A stretch of DNA of 64,000 nt from Gonatopus flavifemur. Taxonomy: Eukaryota; Arthropoda; Insecta; Hymenoptera; Dryinidae. The stretch spans positions 248,001 through 312,000 of the forward strand of contig JAFFJZ010000020.1 of the NCBI GenBank assembly GCA_018340375.1, in the 5' to 3' direction. The notes below the pieces were generated by a model. The model saw only the letters and a list, made by a program, of their open reading frames with translations. It made no database searches and was not told the DNA's origin. Shown in pieces: positions 45,288 through 57,137 of this stretch; position 1 is the first letter of the stretch; the number at the start of each line of letters is the position of its first letter. The position numbers and the translations under genes were made by a program.

Positions 45288-47017
45288 ATGAAAAAATCAA
45301 GGAGATCACGTGTCGCCGACTTGGCTGATTTTGTTGAGAAAGATGATGTCAATGAAAATTATATTGATATCGCGTTTATACCCGATAGTAATCATGATGA
45401 TGGGGATTCTGATAATTCCGATGTAGGAAACGATGTTCACTCTTCAACATTTTTGCCATATGGCTCTTATGAACAAGTTCGAAGTTCTTACGATAATACT
45501 CAATCTGCAACCCAATCACGTTTTCAATTGGCAAGCTGGTGCTGCGACAGATTGAGAATATTTAGAATACGATATCAGCTTAGATCAAGCCACTTCAGCA
45601 GACATACAAACAAAAAATTCTCGTCAGTTATTCGAACTATTCTTCTCTGACGAGTTACAGCAATACATCATTGGGTGCACCCGTGAGAACGGCTTGGAAT
45701 TATCCAAACATTCTCTCCACACATTTCTGGCTATAATTATTCTTGCGATATTCAATTCACGCAAACATTATCGTGATTATTGGTCCTCTAAAGCAATACT
45801 ACGTTGCGAAATAGTACAAAAGTATATAACTTGTAATGATTTCGACAATATAAAACGCAAAATCAAATTTTATAAAACCCAGGAAAAAGATGAAGCAGAC
45901 AAGGTTTGGAAAGTCAGAAATCTTTCGGAGAAATATTATACGGTTTGGTTGGTTCAGTTATAATTTATCAATGGACGAGGTTATGGTAAAATACTTCGGT
46001 AGACCCGGCATAAAACAATGTATAATACAGAAACCAATAAGATTCGGTATTAAGCAATGGGCCATATGTTCGAAAGCAGGATTTATTTTTTAGTTGGAAA
46101 TTCACACCGGCAAGAATAGTGCAGATAATGAATACGAATTACAATCCGTGACATTAGGTTCTAGAGTGGTGATGAAAATGTTGAAGAGGCTTTTAGCAAC
46201 AGCCCTCCAAGAAAAATTGCACGAATAGAATATATATTTTGATAATTTCTTCACCTCTCCAGATCTCATGGTTCACCTGAAAAAAATTGGATTGTGCGCT
46301 ACGGGTACAGTACGCCAAAATAGGATTGAAAGCAACACTACTCAATTACCTAAGAAATGTGCCCGAGGAACGTCTATTTGCTTACATGATGAGTGTTCTA
46401 AAATCAATTATATCACCGTTATGGATTCTCAACAAGTCTCTGTACTATCCACAATTCATGGAGATAAACCAAAGGTTCCAATGAATAGGAGGGTTGATGA
46501 ATGTGAACAATCGATACAATTTCCTCAGGCATTTTCCAAGTACAATAAAGGTATGGGAGGTGTGGATTTACACGATCAGCATTGCAATGCTCTTCAACCA
46601 TCTATCCGAGGAAAGAAATGGACATGGTGTCTCTTTTTGAGGATGATTCAGGCATCATTGAATAATGCGACTGTACTGTACAAACTGGCATCTCCACTAG
46701 AAAAGAAAGGAACAAAAGATATAGCTGAAGAAGTATGTGAATATTACTACGACGAAGTGAATGTGAAGAGAAGATGTCAAAAGAGAAGTTCATCTGAATA
46801 TCTTGAACATCCTGAAAACAAACATGTAGTCAAATTCGGACCGAAAGAGTGTTTCAGTGCGAAATCTGTTGCAGAAGGCGTATGTAACAAACAGACAGAT
46901 CGTTATTGTGAAGGTTGCGAAATATATTTGTGTCACGATCATATTATCAAACACGTGACTTGGAGGAATCCTGAATTATACAAATTATTCACCAAATATT
47001 CATACTCACACACATGA
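45288..47017 (+). pseudogene. piggyBac-type transposase, broken
   Basis: Segments in order: an acidic N-terminus (MKKSRRSRVADLADFVEKDD..., to about 45640); ELSKHSLHTFLAIIILAIFN and HYRDYWSSKAILRCEIVQKY (45694-45930); LSMDEVMVKYFGRPGIKQ with KPIRFGIKQWAIC (45965-46090); then YFDNFFTSPDLMVHLKKIGL (about 46237-46300) and YNKGMGGVDLHDQHC (about 46540-46590). It closes with a Cys/His-rich tail (CNKQTDRYCEGCEIYLCHDH). These are the DDE core and C-terminal zinc-binding domain of piggyBac transposases. The catalytic aspartates in SMDE, YFDN and GGVD are legible. At least three frameshifts or stops (near 45640, 45960 and 46092-46230) make it non-functional. Confidence 0.85.
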
Positions 47018-47109
47018 AGTCACGGAGAGGGTGCGAAGTCAAGAAATACCACAGGAGTGATGAGCTACGGGGGCCTAATCTCCACAAAGGCTCATCACCT
47101 GAAACAAAA

Positions 47110-47160
47110 TACACACACACACACGCACGCACGCGCGCACACACACACACACACACACTC
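47110..47160. repeat. (CA)n/(CG)n microsatellite
   Basis: An alternating purine-pyrimidine tract of CA repeats with inner CGCA/CGCG steps, in the 3' region of the piggyBac element. Confidence 0.9.
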
Positions 47161-47404
47161 GAGCTTATAGACCGGATTTGGGGTCACAAAATACAGCAGA
47201 AGTGACGAGCTGCTGGGTTCTGGTGTTTATGAGTATATACACCCAGAACCACACTCACCTGCTGACACACACATACATCAACACATATGTAGATACGCGC
47301 GAGCGAACTTGTATCCCCCAGACTCAGACCCCCGACGCGTTTATTACGTTTCTTTGAGATAATTTTAGATAAATAAACAATAATTCTTTAAATAAATTGT
47401 AAAA

Positions 47405-50400
47405 GTTTTTTTCGCCCGTGGATGTTCATCCTCCACCCAGATATCCTATTTGCAATAGTTACTGTTCCCGTAGGCCCAGCAGTTTCACCGTGGGCACCAA
47501 CGGGTATGGAGTATTCGAAATTGTTTATAATTTTTATTTACAGACAAATGCGATGGTTGAAAACTTTCCAAACTACCTATTCTTATATGAAATTTTCCGG
47601 AGGACACGATCCTGGGGTTTTCATCCACGTGAATTCATATTTTCAACAAATCGTTTGAACAAATTGTAAAAATTTTCTTTCTCCGTGGATGTTTATCCTC
47701 CACACAGATATCCTATCCCCAATAGTTACTCTCCCCGTAGGCCCAGCAGTTTCACCGTGGGCACGAACGGGTATGGAGTATTCGAAATTGTTTATAATTG
47801 TTATTTACAAACAAATGCGATGGTTGAAAACTTTCCAAACTACCTATTCTTATATGAAATTTTCCATAGAACACGATCCTGGGGTTTTCATCCACGTGAA
47901 TCCATATTTACAACAAGTTGTTTGAACAATAATTGTTTGAATGAATTGTGAACATTTTCTTTCCTCCATGGATGTTTATCCTCCACACAGATATCCTATC
48001 CCCAATAGTTACTCTCTCCGTAGGCCGAGCAGTTTCACCGTGGGCACGAACGGGTATGGAGTATTCGAAATTGTTTATAATTGTTATTTACAAACAAATG
48101 CGATGGTTGAAAACTTTCCAAACTACCTATTCTTATATGAAATTTTCCATAGAACACGATCCTGGGGTTTTCATCCACGTGAATCCATATTTACAACAAG
48201 TTGTTTGAACGATAATTGTTTGAATGAATTGTAAACATTTTCTTTCCTCCTTGGATGTTCGTCCTCCACCCAGATATCCTATTCCCAATAGTGACTCTTC
48301 CCGTAGGCCCAGCAGGTTCACCGTGGGCACGAACGGGTATGGAGTATTCGAAATTGTTTATAATTGTTATTCACAAACCAATGCGAGAGTTGAACACTCT
48401 CCAAACTACCTATTCTTATATGAAATTTTCCGTAGAACACGATCCCGGGGTTTTAATCCACTTGAATTGATATTTTCAACAAATTGTTGAAAAAATAATT
48501 GATTACACAAATTGTAAAAATTTTTTTTCTCCGTGGATGATCTTCCTCCACCCAGATATCCTATTCCCAATAGTTACTTTTCCCGTAGGCCCAGCAGTTT
48601 CATCGTGGGCACGAACGGGTATAGAGTATTCGAAATTGTTTATAATTTTCATTTACAGACAAATGCGATGATTGAAAACTTTCCAAACCACCTATTCTTA
48701 TATGAAATTTTTCGGAGGACACGATCCTGGGGTTTTCATCCACGTGAATTCATATTTTCAACAAATCGTTTGAACAAATCGTTAAAATTTTCTCTCTCCG
48801 TGGATGTTCATCCTCCACACAGATATCCTATCCCCAATAGTTACTCTCCCCGTAGGCCCAGCAGTTTCACCGTGGGCACGAACGGGTATGGAGTATTCGA
48901 AATTGTTTATAATTGTTATTTACAAACGAATGCGATGGTTGAAAACTTTCCAAACTACCTATTCTTATATGAAATTTTCCATAGAACACGATCCTGGGGT
49001 TTTCATCCACGTGGATCCATATTTACAACAAGTTGTTCGAACGATAATTGTTTGAATGAATTGTAAACATTTTCTTCCCCCCTTGGATGTTCGTCCTCCA
49101 CCCAGATATCCTATTCCCAATAGTGACTCTTCCCGTAGGCCCAGCAGGTTCACCGTGGGCACGAACGGGTATGGAGTATTCGAAATTGTTTATAATTGTT
49201 ATTCACAAACCAATGCGAGAGTTGAACACTCTCCAAACTACCTATTCTTATATGAAATTTTCCGTAGAACACGATCCCGGGGTTTTAATCCACTTGAATT
49301 GATATTTTCAACAAATTGTTGAAAAAATAATTGATTACACAAATTGTAAAAATTTTTTTTCTCCGTGGATGATCTTCCTCCACCCAGATATCCTATTCCC
49401 AATAGTTACTTTTCCCGTAGGCCCAGCAGTTTCATCGTGGGCACGAACGGGTATAGAGTATTCGAAATTGTTTATGATTTTCATTCACAGACAAATGCGA
49501 TGGTTGAAAACTTTCCAAACTACCTATTCTTATATGAAATTTTCCGGAGGACACGATCCTGGGGTTTTCATCCACGTGAATTCATATTTTCAACAAATCG
49601 TTTGAACAAATTGTAAAAATTTTCTTTCTCCGTGGATGTTTATCCTCCACACAGATATCCTATCCCCAATAGTTACTCTCCCCGTAGGCCCAGCAGTTTC
49701 ACCGTGGGCACGAACGGGTATGGAGTATTCGAAATCGTTTATAATTGTTATTTACAAACAAATGCGATGGTTGAAAACTTTCCAAACTACCTATTCTTAT
49801 ATGAAATTTTCCATAGAACACGATCCTGGGGTTTTCATCCACGTGAATCCATATTCACAACAAGTTGTTTGAACAATAATTGTTTGAATGAATTGTGAAC
49901 ATTTTCTTTCCTCCATGGATGTTTATCCTCCACACAGATATCCTATCCCCAATAGTTACTCTCTCCGTAGGCCGAGCAGTTTCACCGTGGGCACGAACGG
50001 GTATGGAGTATTCGAAATTGTTTATAATTGTTATTCACAAACCAATGCGAGAGTTGAACACTCTCCAAACTACCTATTCTTATATGAAATTTTCCGTAGA
50101 ACACGATCCCGGGGTTTTAATCCACTTGAATTGATATTTTCAACAAATTGTTGAAAAAATAATTGATTACACAAATTGTAAAAATTTTTTTTCTCCGTGG
50201 ATGATCTTCCTCCACCCAGATATCCTATTCCCAATAGTTACTTTTCCCGTAGGCCCAGCAGTTTCATCGTGGGCACGAACGGGTATAGAGTATTCGAAAT
50301 TGTTTATAATTTTCATTTACAGACAAATGCGATGGTTGAAAACTTTCCAAACCACCTATTCTTATATGAAATTTTTCGGAGGACACGATCCTGGGGTTTT

Positions 50401-50560
50401 CATCCACGTGAATTCATATTTTCAACAAATCGTTTGAACAAATCGTTAAAATTTTCTCTCTCCGTGGATGTTCATCCTCCACACAGATATCCTATCCCCA
50501 ATAGTTACTCTCCCCGTAGGCCCAGCAGTTTCACCGTGGGCACGAACGGGTATGGAGTAC
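47405..50560 (+). repeat. Right array: twelve ~267/283-bp units in 832-bp higher-order repeats
   Basis: The landmark (G/T/A)TGGATG(T/A)TC.TCCTCCAC starts at 47418, 47685, 47968, 48251, 48533, 48800, 49083, 49365, 49632, 49915, 50197 and 50464. Spacing cycles 267, 283, 283/282. From 48251 on, unit n and unit n+3 are 832 bp apart and nearly identical (types starting TTGGATGTTCGTC, GTGGATGATCTTC, GTGGATGTT(C/T)ATC). Every unit is open in two frames for 70-88 codons, but no product is recognised and the openness follows from the shared sequence. The unit at 49915 is a hybrid of two types. The array stops inside unit 12. Confidence 0.9.
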
Positions 50561-51383
50561 ATTTTTTAAGGATGTTTTCAGTTCCAAGGAGTTAATTCAA
50601 AGTGACAAATAACGTAGGTTCATCAGATTTTGTGAGTTTGAAATTTCGGTTCGTTTTTATAAACGATTGAACTTCAAAAAAATCGGTAATGTTTGCCAAT
50701 CATCCAATTTCGAATACACAGTAAGTTCGTTTTTTCACATTGATGTAATCGTCTGTTTTTTTGTTTCTGTTTCAGGTAAGCAAGGGAGATCATATTTAAT
50801 ACTGATGTCTTACAGGTATTTGAATTTTTGTTTCATTCTGATTCAAAAGTAATTTAGCGTGAAAGTAACGTTTTTAAAATATTCGATTACACAGAATATT
50901 AATATAGCAACTATAAAAATCCTACCCTTCCGAAATGGATAAATAGATGAACTTCGGACATCCAAATTTTGTCTGGAAAGAATCCATGATGTCCAGATAT
51001 GTTCACAAATTAATTGAAAAATTCCCGATGAAGTTGAATTCGATGCATATTGCTCATTCAAATGCGTCCGGGGTTTTGTTGCCCCTCTCACAAAAATCCA
51101 ATTAGGATTCCACGTACACTCCTAGCTGCGAAATTGACCTGGGGTGCCAGCTGGGATTTCTGCTCGGAACCCAGATGAATTCCGCAGCTGAGCTTTCCCG
51201 TAGGATCCAACAACACCATCAACACATCATAAAATTATATAAATTGCGGATGGGTACCACACTTCATATACTTCGACCTTCGTTACGCTATTGCGGTGAA
51301 CAAAATTAGTGGGAGTACAAAAGTGTTTGGTGGGCCAGGATACGCACCAAATTCAAAAGATACCCAATTTGTTCTGATTATGA
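50561..51383. other. P-type element sequence, no domain seen
   Basis: Between the repeat array and the resumption of the P transposase. No coding match is recognised; it may be intron or the other half of the sequence interrupted at 43864. Confidence 0.35.
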
Positions 51384-52977
51384 ATGATAATCATCCCTTT
51401 ATTTGACCCTCCTCACCTGATAGAAGGAGTTTGCAACAATCTTGTAAATAAAAATCTTGAAATTGAAGTTACTGACAATCAAAAACAGCAAGATCGCAAA
51501 TTTGCTCAGTGGGATGTTGTTACCATGGCCTATGAAATGGATCATCAAACTCATGTATTCCGCAGACAGTTGCATAAACTCACTGAAGAGCATATCCGCC
51601 CTGAAAAATGAAAGAAAATGCGAGTGAAAGGAGCGACGCAAATATTCAGTACAACTTTAGCTGAATACATTGCTAGAAATGCAAGAATGGATCGTAATCA
51701 ACTCATTAAATGATACTTGATTCGTATATGTCATTTTACTCATAACGTGCATTCATTGATTCGTGCAAAATATTGATTAAATGGTATATATGATTCACGA
51801 TAATATAGGAGGAGTTTTGAATGCAGATGGTGTGTATATGGAGATGCCGGAAGAAGCAATCCATACTGCGAGCGCTTCGCAGTTTTTCAATAATCTTCTC
51901 GATTCAGTGAATGGACATACAATAAAACCGGAAGCACCATACCGTTCGGCAATAACAGATGGGAGTCCCCATCATAAATTATGGGTCGACAGCAAAAAAG
52001 ATTTAGCCGACATGAGATACGTGGATCCTAAAACAAAAAAACCCACACAGACTGTGCCTTCATTGAAGAATTGGATCTTCACAAATAATGCTTTCCAGAA
52101 ATTATGGGCAGTCGTGAAGGAAAAAGGTTTCAAGTATCTAAAACCACGCTACATCAATCAGGATCCGTTGGAGAATTTCTTTGGTGTTATGCGGAGCCAT
52201 GGGCGCAGGGATGTGATTCCAACTTGTTGGCAGTTCGGTGCATCATACAAAGTATTGCATATAAATAATCGAAACTCGGCAAAATTGAGGAATGCGAATC
52301 GCGAAAATACTTGTGATGGTGCCAACTTATTATCGTTACGAGAATTGGTGCTCGAAAATCATGAAAATGGTGAGGAAATTATTGATTATGAGGAAGACAT
52401 CCCTGAACAAAAAGATACAGAAACATTTCAAAACAATGTGGCCAAAGAAATTCGAACTGTGTTGAATCAAGCCGATAATCTTCTTCAAAAAACTTTGCGA
52501 GGGAACCTTGAATTTCAAAAATGCGGAGAGTGTAAAATCAGTTTTTTTCGGCCACTCGTATCCGAAAACAAGAAATCTATGTTTGATGATTCATTTATCA
52601 AAATGAACGATAAATTACACCACTGTATGATGAAAAATGCTCACAAGAAGAATTTGAGTACGATTCTAGAAAAAACTCTAAATGACATCCCTGTAACGTC
52701 ATGGTGTACATGTAAAGAACATGGTGAAGGATTGTATCAACACATTAAAAGAGTAATGATTCATCAGTTCATTTTACAGTGGTGTACTGAGATTAATAGA
52801 TTGCTAAATGGAAAAGAAACCCACATGAAGACTTACAATGGTGTATATAATAGAGCTTACAAAAAATATTTGAAACCCCTGAGAAGATCAAATCGACCAG
52901 TGAGTATTAATTTTTTTGAGCCGCAAATAAGACCCAAACAGCACACAACTTCAAAGAGAATCGTCGAGAATTCATAA
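51384..52977 (+). pseudogene. P-element-type transposase, GTP-binding-insert and C-terminal segments
   Basis: 51384-51611 encodes IIIPLFDPPHLIEGVCNNLV, KFAQWDVVTMAYEMD and KLTEEHIRPEK, the block that follows the VCDQ motif in P transposases. A TGA stop then interrupts KKMRVKGATQIFSTTLAEYI. 51781-52977 (398 codons) contains ASQFFNNLLDSVNG, NWIFTNNAFQKLW and NQDPLENFFGVMRSHGRRDV, which carries the catalytic Glu and is highly characteristic of P/THAP9 transposases. A Cys-rich C-terminal part (KCGECKISFF, CTCKEHGEG) follows and the ORF ends naturally at 52977. Together with 37624-37911 and 43262-43863 this accounts for most of one P transposase, scattered over 15 kb by insertions. Confidence 0.85.
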
Positions 52978-54119
52978 TGCATTCTTTGAATCCCAGTTGA
53001 ACTTTGTATAAACTCTTCCTGAATTAGTGTGCTGTATGAGGAGAGGCAGACATTTTACTGAAGATCCTCCGAAAAAATCTCTTTGATTCTTTGGGGACCT
53101 CTGTCATATTCATATTCCTAGTGATGTCAGGAAATCCAACTTTTGCCTTCTTCATCAAGCCTTTTTTCCGTCTACACAATCAATTCTTTTGTCGGTGGTT
53201 TCATTGTGTGTGTGTGTGTGTGTGTGTGAAGTTTTGATACAGATGGGGCTTGATGGAAGGGGCACAGCCTGGTTGCTGACAACAGGGCTTCTACCATCGT
53301 CTCCATTGGTTTCACGAGGACTCTCCGTCATTCTCATTAACTTGAAATTGTGTGATGGAATTCACTAATAAATGTTTCATGTAATTTTACAGGCAGAAGC
53401 ACATTCCTCATAAATTGTACACATTATATACGTCGTGTTTATGGTAATTTTGAATGGTTATAATTCAGTTACATATTCAGTTATATACATATATTAAGGT
53501 TACATTGAGATTTTTATGGATTCGACAAAGTTGAATGTGTGATATTTCGCATCTACAAAAATATATTTTTCTGTACTCGATATGTTATTTATATGATGAA
53601 CGAAATGGATCCTGTGAATTCCGTACGTATTTTTTCACCTTCATATTGGAAAATTTGATCCTATATATGGTGTTTCCCATGTTATAGATACCAATGTCTG
53701 CATTTGACGTTTTTCATAATTCGATACGCGTGACAACCCAACCCCACATATGCAACCTTGCGCCGTTATTTTTTGGGCTTACATAGTTGATATTGAATCG
53801 TAGTGAGGCACTTCTATATTGAATACATTGATGAATATTTTTCTTCGTTCTCTAGATACAATGTTCCTTCAAGATGGATATTTCCAGTATTTCCAATTTT
53901 TTCTTATAACATTTACAACAACATTTTTTACAGCAAAAAACCCATTTCAGATTTTTGTAGTTTTCAGGAGATCAAATCTCATGACTTTGGACACGGATTG
54001 CAGGACCAATTCGTGACAATCATTTGTGATTAAACAAAGCCTTTGAGTCCAACTCGAAAGAGCTTTTACGTGAATAAAATATCTTTAAATCAGGCGCCTT
54101 GAAAAACAACGCTGATTTA
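52978..54119. other. No gene; (TG)n tract and a dispersed repeat
   Basis: A (TG)n tract lies at about 53205-53230. Sequence 53100-53330 shares words (CTACACAATCAATTCTTTTG, TCGGTGG, TACAGATGGGG) with 55840-55930, so both are diverged copies of one repeat. No coding region seen. Confidence 0.4.
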
Positions 54120-54429
54120 TAGTGTTTCGGACGAGACCGAGACTGGTCTCGGTATCGACTCCGAGATGAGACCGATACGAGGCGAGACGAACAAATACTT
54201 TTCGAGATCGAGACGATACCTGCCCAGCCGAGAATTTCGATGATACCGAAACGTATAGAATGCATTGTCGAAATCGAGAATGATGAGGATCTCGACTCGA
54301 AACCGAGACGATACTGATTTTGTTGAGACAAAAGCGATACCGAGACAAGATTATAAATTCCGAGACCAAATCGAGACCAAGATCGAGACCCGGTCAGTTT
54401 CGGCGAGACGAGACGAGAGCGAAACACTA
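54120..54429. mobile_element. MITE built of CGAGAC repeats
   Basis: The termini are TAGTGTTTCGGACGAGACCG and GAGACGAGAGCGAAACACTA. The interior is a dense series of CCGAGAC/CGATACC/TCGAGAC words on one strand, which makes long but meaningless open frames. The related word CTGATT occurs on both flanks but an exact target duplication is not clear. Length about 310 bp. Confidence 0.7.
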
Positions 54430-55230
54430 TACTGATTTGAAATGTTGATGTTCTTAACGAACATTATATATATTGTAGAAAATAATCGGAATTTTCTTGA
54501 ATACAGTAACTGGAAAATTCCAATTGCTAAATGGGAAATCAATTTATGATACATGTGCGGGGATGGACAATTGGTTTATTTCCTGTGATCTACACAGTAT
54601 TTTATATGTAAATTACATGTAAAATAATGCAATTTACCTTGCAAATCATGTAATTTACTGTAATCGACGTATTCTACATGTATACATATATTATATTGTA
54701 AATTGATATCAAAAACCTTTTACGATATGTAGATTTCCATCCCTATACATGTGTATCAAATTTCCTGTAAATTCAACTGAAAATTCTAAACTTCATGGAA
54801 TTTTATCACCATTCTAAAGTGAATTCCCAGACAAGAACGGAAATTTCTTAACGTATATATGTGTTAATTAATGCACATAAATATATAGGAATTTTCTCAC
54901 ATAAATCTCAATGTAATATTGAGTTATAATGCTCTTATTGACCTTGATCAAAAATACACATTGAATCTCGCCGAATCTCATTGAAATTGAACAAAACCCT
55001 GGTTAAATCTGATCTAATCATTCGTCAATGAGATCTGGTAAGATCCAGAAATCCCAGATAGCTCAAGAATTCATAACGAATACGATGTATTCATATAGAA
55101 CACTTGCGGTATCTGGGGATTTTTCCAACACCAGTCTTATTGAACTCCACCAAATCTCGATGAATTTCCAACCATATTTTTGCCATATCTCACAAAATTT
55201 CAATATGTCGAAATCAACAAATTTCTTTAA
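54430..55230. other. No gene seen
   Basis: AT-rich sequence with TGTAAATTACATGTAAAATAA-type words at 54607-54730; no coding or structured element defined. Confidence 0.35.
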
Positions 55231-55612
55231 CCGCCCTGGAAAAAAAATTCCATATATGGACCCATATATGGATTTATATATGCATTCATATATGAGCATA
55301 CATGGATTTTGGCCATATATGTTCATATATGGTCATATATGAAAGTGGGGAATATATCAGCATTGATCTCACTTCTCTCTCCTTTGGTTTTTCATCACAT
55401 TCCATGTAAAATTGTCACATTTTTTTGTCCATATATGGATGTATATGATAATGTATGAGTGAATATGATCACATATGGCCATATACAGTCTCATTCATAT
55501 ATGATCATATATGGCCAAAATCCATATATGCTCATATATGTTCATATATGATTTATATACGATTCATATACGCTCATATACGACCATATATGAATTATTT
55601 TTTCCCGGGCGG
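55231..55612. mobile_element. Foldback element rich in CATATATG palindromes
   Basis: The termini are CCGCCCTGGAAAAAAAATTC and ATTTTTTCCCGGGCGG. Each arm contains many copies of CATATATG or CATATATGG spaced about one helical turn apart (for example ATGGACCCATATATGG), including GGATTTTGGCCATATATG in one arm and its complement in the other. The centre (about 55345-55430) is unique sequence. No coding potential beyond Tyr/Ile/His-rich by-products. Confidence 0.75.
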
Positions 55613-55698
55613 AGAGAAATCCATTATTCTTTTGCCCCCTATACCACAATCACTGATCCTTCACGTAGAGCTCCGGTGATGGAGAATTGGTGGAGAAA

Positions 55699-55789
55699 TG
55701 GGAACCGTGGAAATAAGGGAGAAATCAGAGAGTCTTCATTGCCTCAACGGAAACTCTCTTATCTCTCCCTCATTTCCACGGTTCCCATT
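55699..55789. repeat. Hairpin, ~35-bp stem
   Basis: ATGGGAACCGTGGAAATAAG and GGAGAAATCAGAGAG pair with CTCTCTTATCTCTCC and CTCATTTCCACGGTTCCCAT. The loop is about 20 bp. It is a MITE-like short palindrome. Confidence 0.65.
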
Positions 55790-55812
55790 CATATCAGTGA
55801 TGTCAATATTTA

Positions 55813-55950
55813 GTCGACTGGTAATTTTCACTCCCTCCATCACATCCTACACAATCATATTTCTTTCGTCGGCGATTTCTGTGGGTGTGTGAGATTTCTA
55901 TGTATACAGATGGACCTGATAGATGGGGTAAAAATTGCCAGCCGACCAAA
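55813..55950. repeat. Inverted-repeat element related to 53100-53330
   Basis: GTCGACTGGTAATTTT at the left pairs with AAAATTGCCAGCCGAC at the right. The inner part (TACACAATCATATTTCTTTC, GTCGGCG, ATACAGATGG) is similar to 53170-53255. Both appear to be copies of one small repeat. Confidence 0.5.
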
Positions 55951-57137
55951 TGCTGTGGGAGTGGTCATGATAAGTAGAAAACATGGTCCAACTTGTGATT
56001 GAGAAATAATTGCGTATTAATTATGAATTAATTCCAACCATGAGGTCATTGTTTTCTGAAAAAAATAAATGTGATACGAAGTATGATTTCATAATTACCT
56101 TAGTAACTCCCACAATTACTCTTTGTTCATGGATGTATTAATTTCCAAGTTTTGTTATCCAGTAAATCCTAAAATTTCCTGATTTTTGCGAGACTTTTGA
56201 GCTGAATTCGAAATAAAATGTGATGATTAAATCAATTAGAACTGCGAGGATACTTCAAAGAAACTTATACTATGGATAGTTTGTCGACACATATGGAATG
56301 ATGAAGTTAAAAAACCCCATCAATATTCCGTACCACACACCCATCGGGTTTCCACATTCGGTTTCAGCAGATTATGAATAGAGAGTAGATTGAGCAATGA
56401 GAGTCATGAGAATAATGTAATGGATGGATGGAAGAAGATTCGACGTCGGGACAACGAAGATACAATGGAGAAATATCTCCATTCTTTAGTACCAATGATA
56501 CAAATTTAAGACTGCATTCATTCAACAAGCAGTTAGGATATTCTTAGATATCTTCCATGTCCCTAGTGGAAATTTTAGAGGGAGTTAAATTAAATTGGAT
56601 TGAATTTCAAATCCGTTTGATCCAATTCCGGATTGAGACCTGATGGAACAGATTGTAATTTTATCCGAATCAATCCAAAGAATCCTCTTTTCCACAAGGG
56701 TTATTATATTATTATATTATTTTATAACTGAAATTTTGAATTAATCAACAATTGTGTGTGAAAAAACATGTTCAGACAATAAAACATGATAAGACAACGT
56801 GATCATGGTATTTTCATTTGATTCTTCAGTATATTCATAGCAACTGATTTTTTTCGTTGTATTTTTTATTCAACATATTTTCATCATTTTGATTAGATAA
56901 CCCCTCCAGAAGTAACTTCCATTGTTCTTATCGATTCCAGAATTGTTTTATAATTCATATCCATTATCTGTCAGACAAAAGTATTTCACAAAAAAATGTT
57001 CAATCTTTCTAAAAATAATTTGGATTTTTCATATACCCGCCTTTCGGATCACGTGATCATTCGAGTTCATCATTTGTTTGATCAGTTGCAAAATTCTCCT
57101 CTAGATGGCGCTTTTGTCATCTAAACAAAACATGTAC
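55951..57137. other. 3' region of the P-type element, no gene seen
   Basis: AT-rich sequence to the right terminal repeat (57138-57210). No coding similarity; no structured repeat beyond short ATTATATTATTATATT runs near 56705. Confidence 0.4.

Larger units (their letters stand above)
44324..50560 (+). mobile_element. Decayed piggyBac-like element with inverted tandem-repeat arrays
   Basis: The left end is TTAA (44324-44327) followed by CCCATTAATGCCC, fitting the TTAA target and CCC start of piggyBac-type elements. Inside are two repeat units (44328-44850), a broken piggyBac transposase (45288-47017) and twelve units of the same repeat in opposite orientation (47405-50560). The arrays thus act as very long, unequal inverted repeats around the transposase. 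The expected right terminus (GGG then TTAA) was not found: the last unit runs past it and stops at about 50560, so the right end is truncated or displaced. The element interrupts the P-type transposase. Confidence 0.65.

Noticed and set aside
46980..47410. Right end of the piggyBac just after the transposase
   Set aside because: No CCC/GGG terminus next to TTAA is visible there, and matching repeat units continue to 50560.
47405..50560. CRISPR-like array
   Set aside because: Units are ~267-283 bp direct repeats without short spacers, in a eukaryotic transposon context.
54020..54427. 135-codon Ser/Arg-rich ORF on the minus strand, at first sight an SR-type protein
   Set aside because: It is the translation of the CGAGAC-repeat interior of a MITE with clear inverted termini.
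55063..55342. Tyr/Ile/His-rich ORFs on both strands
   Set aside because: They arise from the CATATATG palindromes, which read open in both directions.
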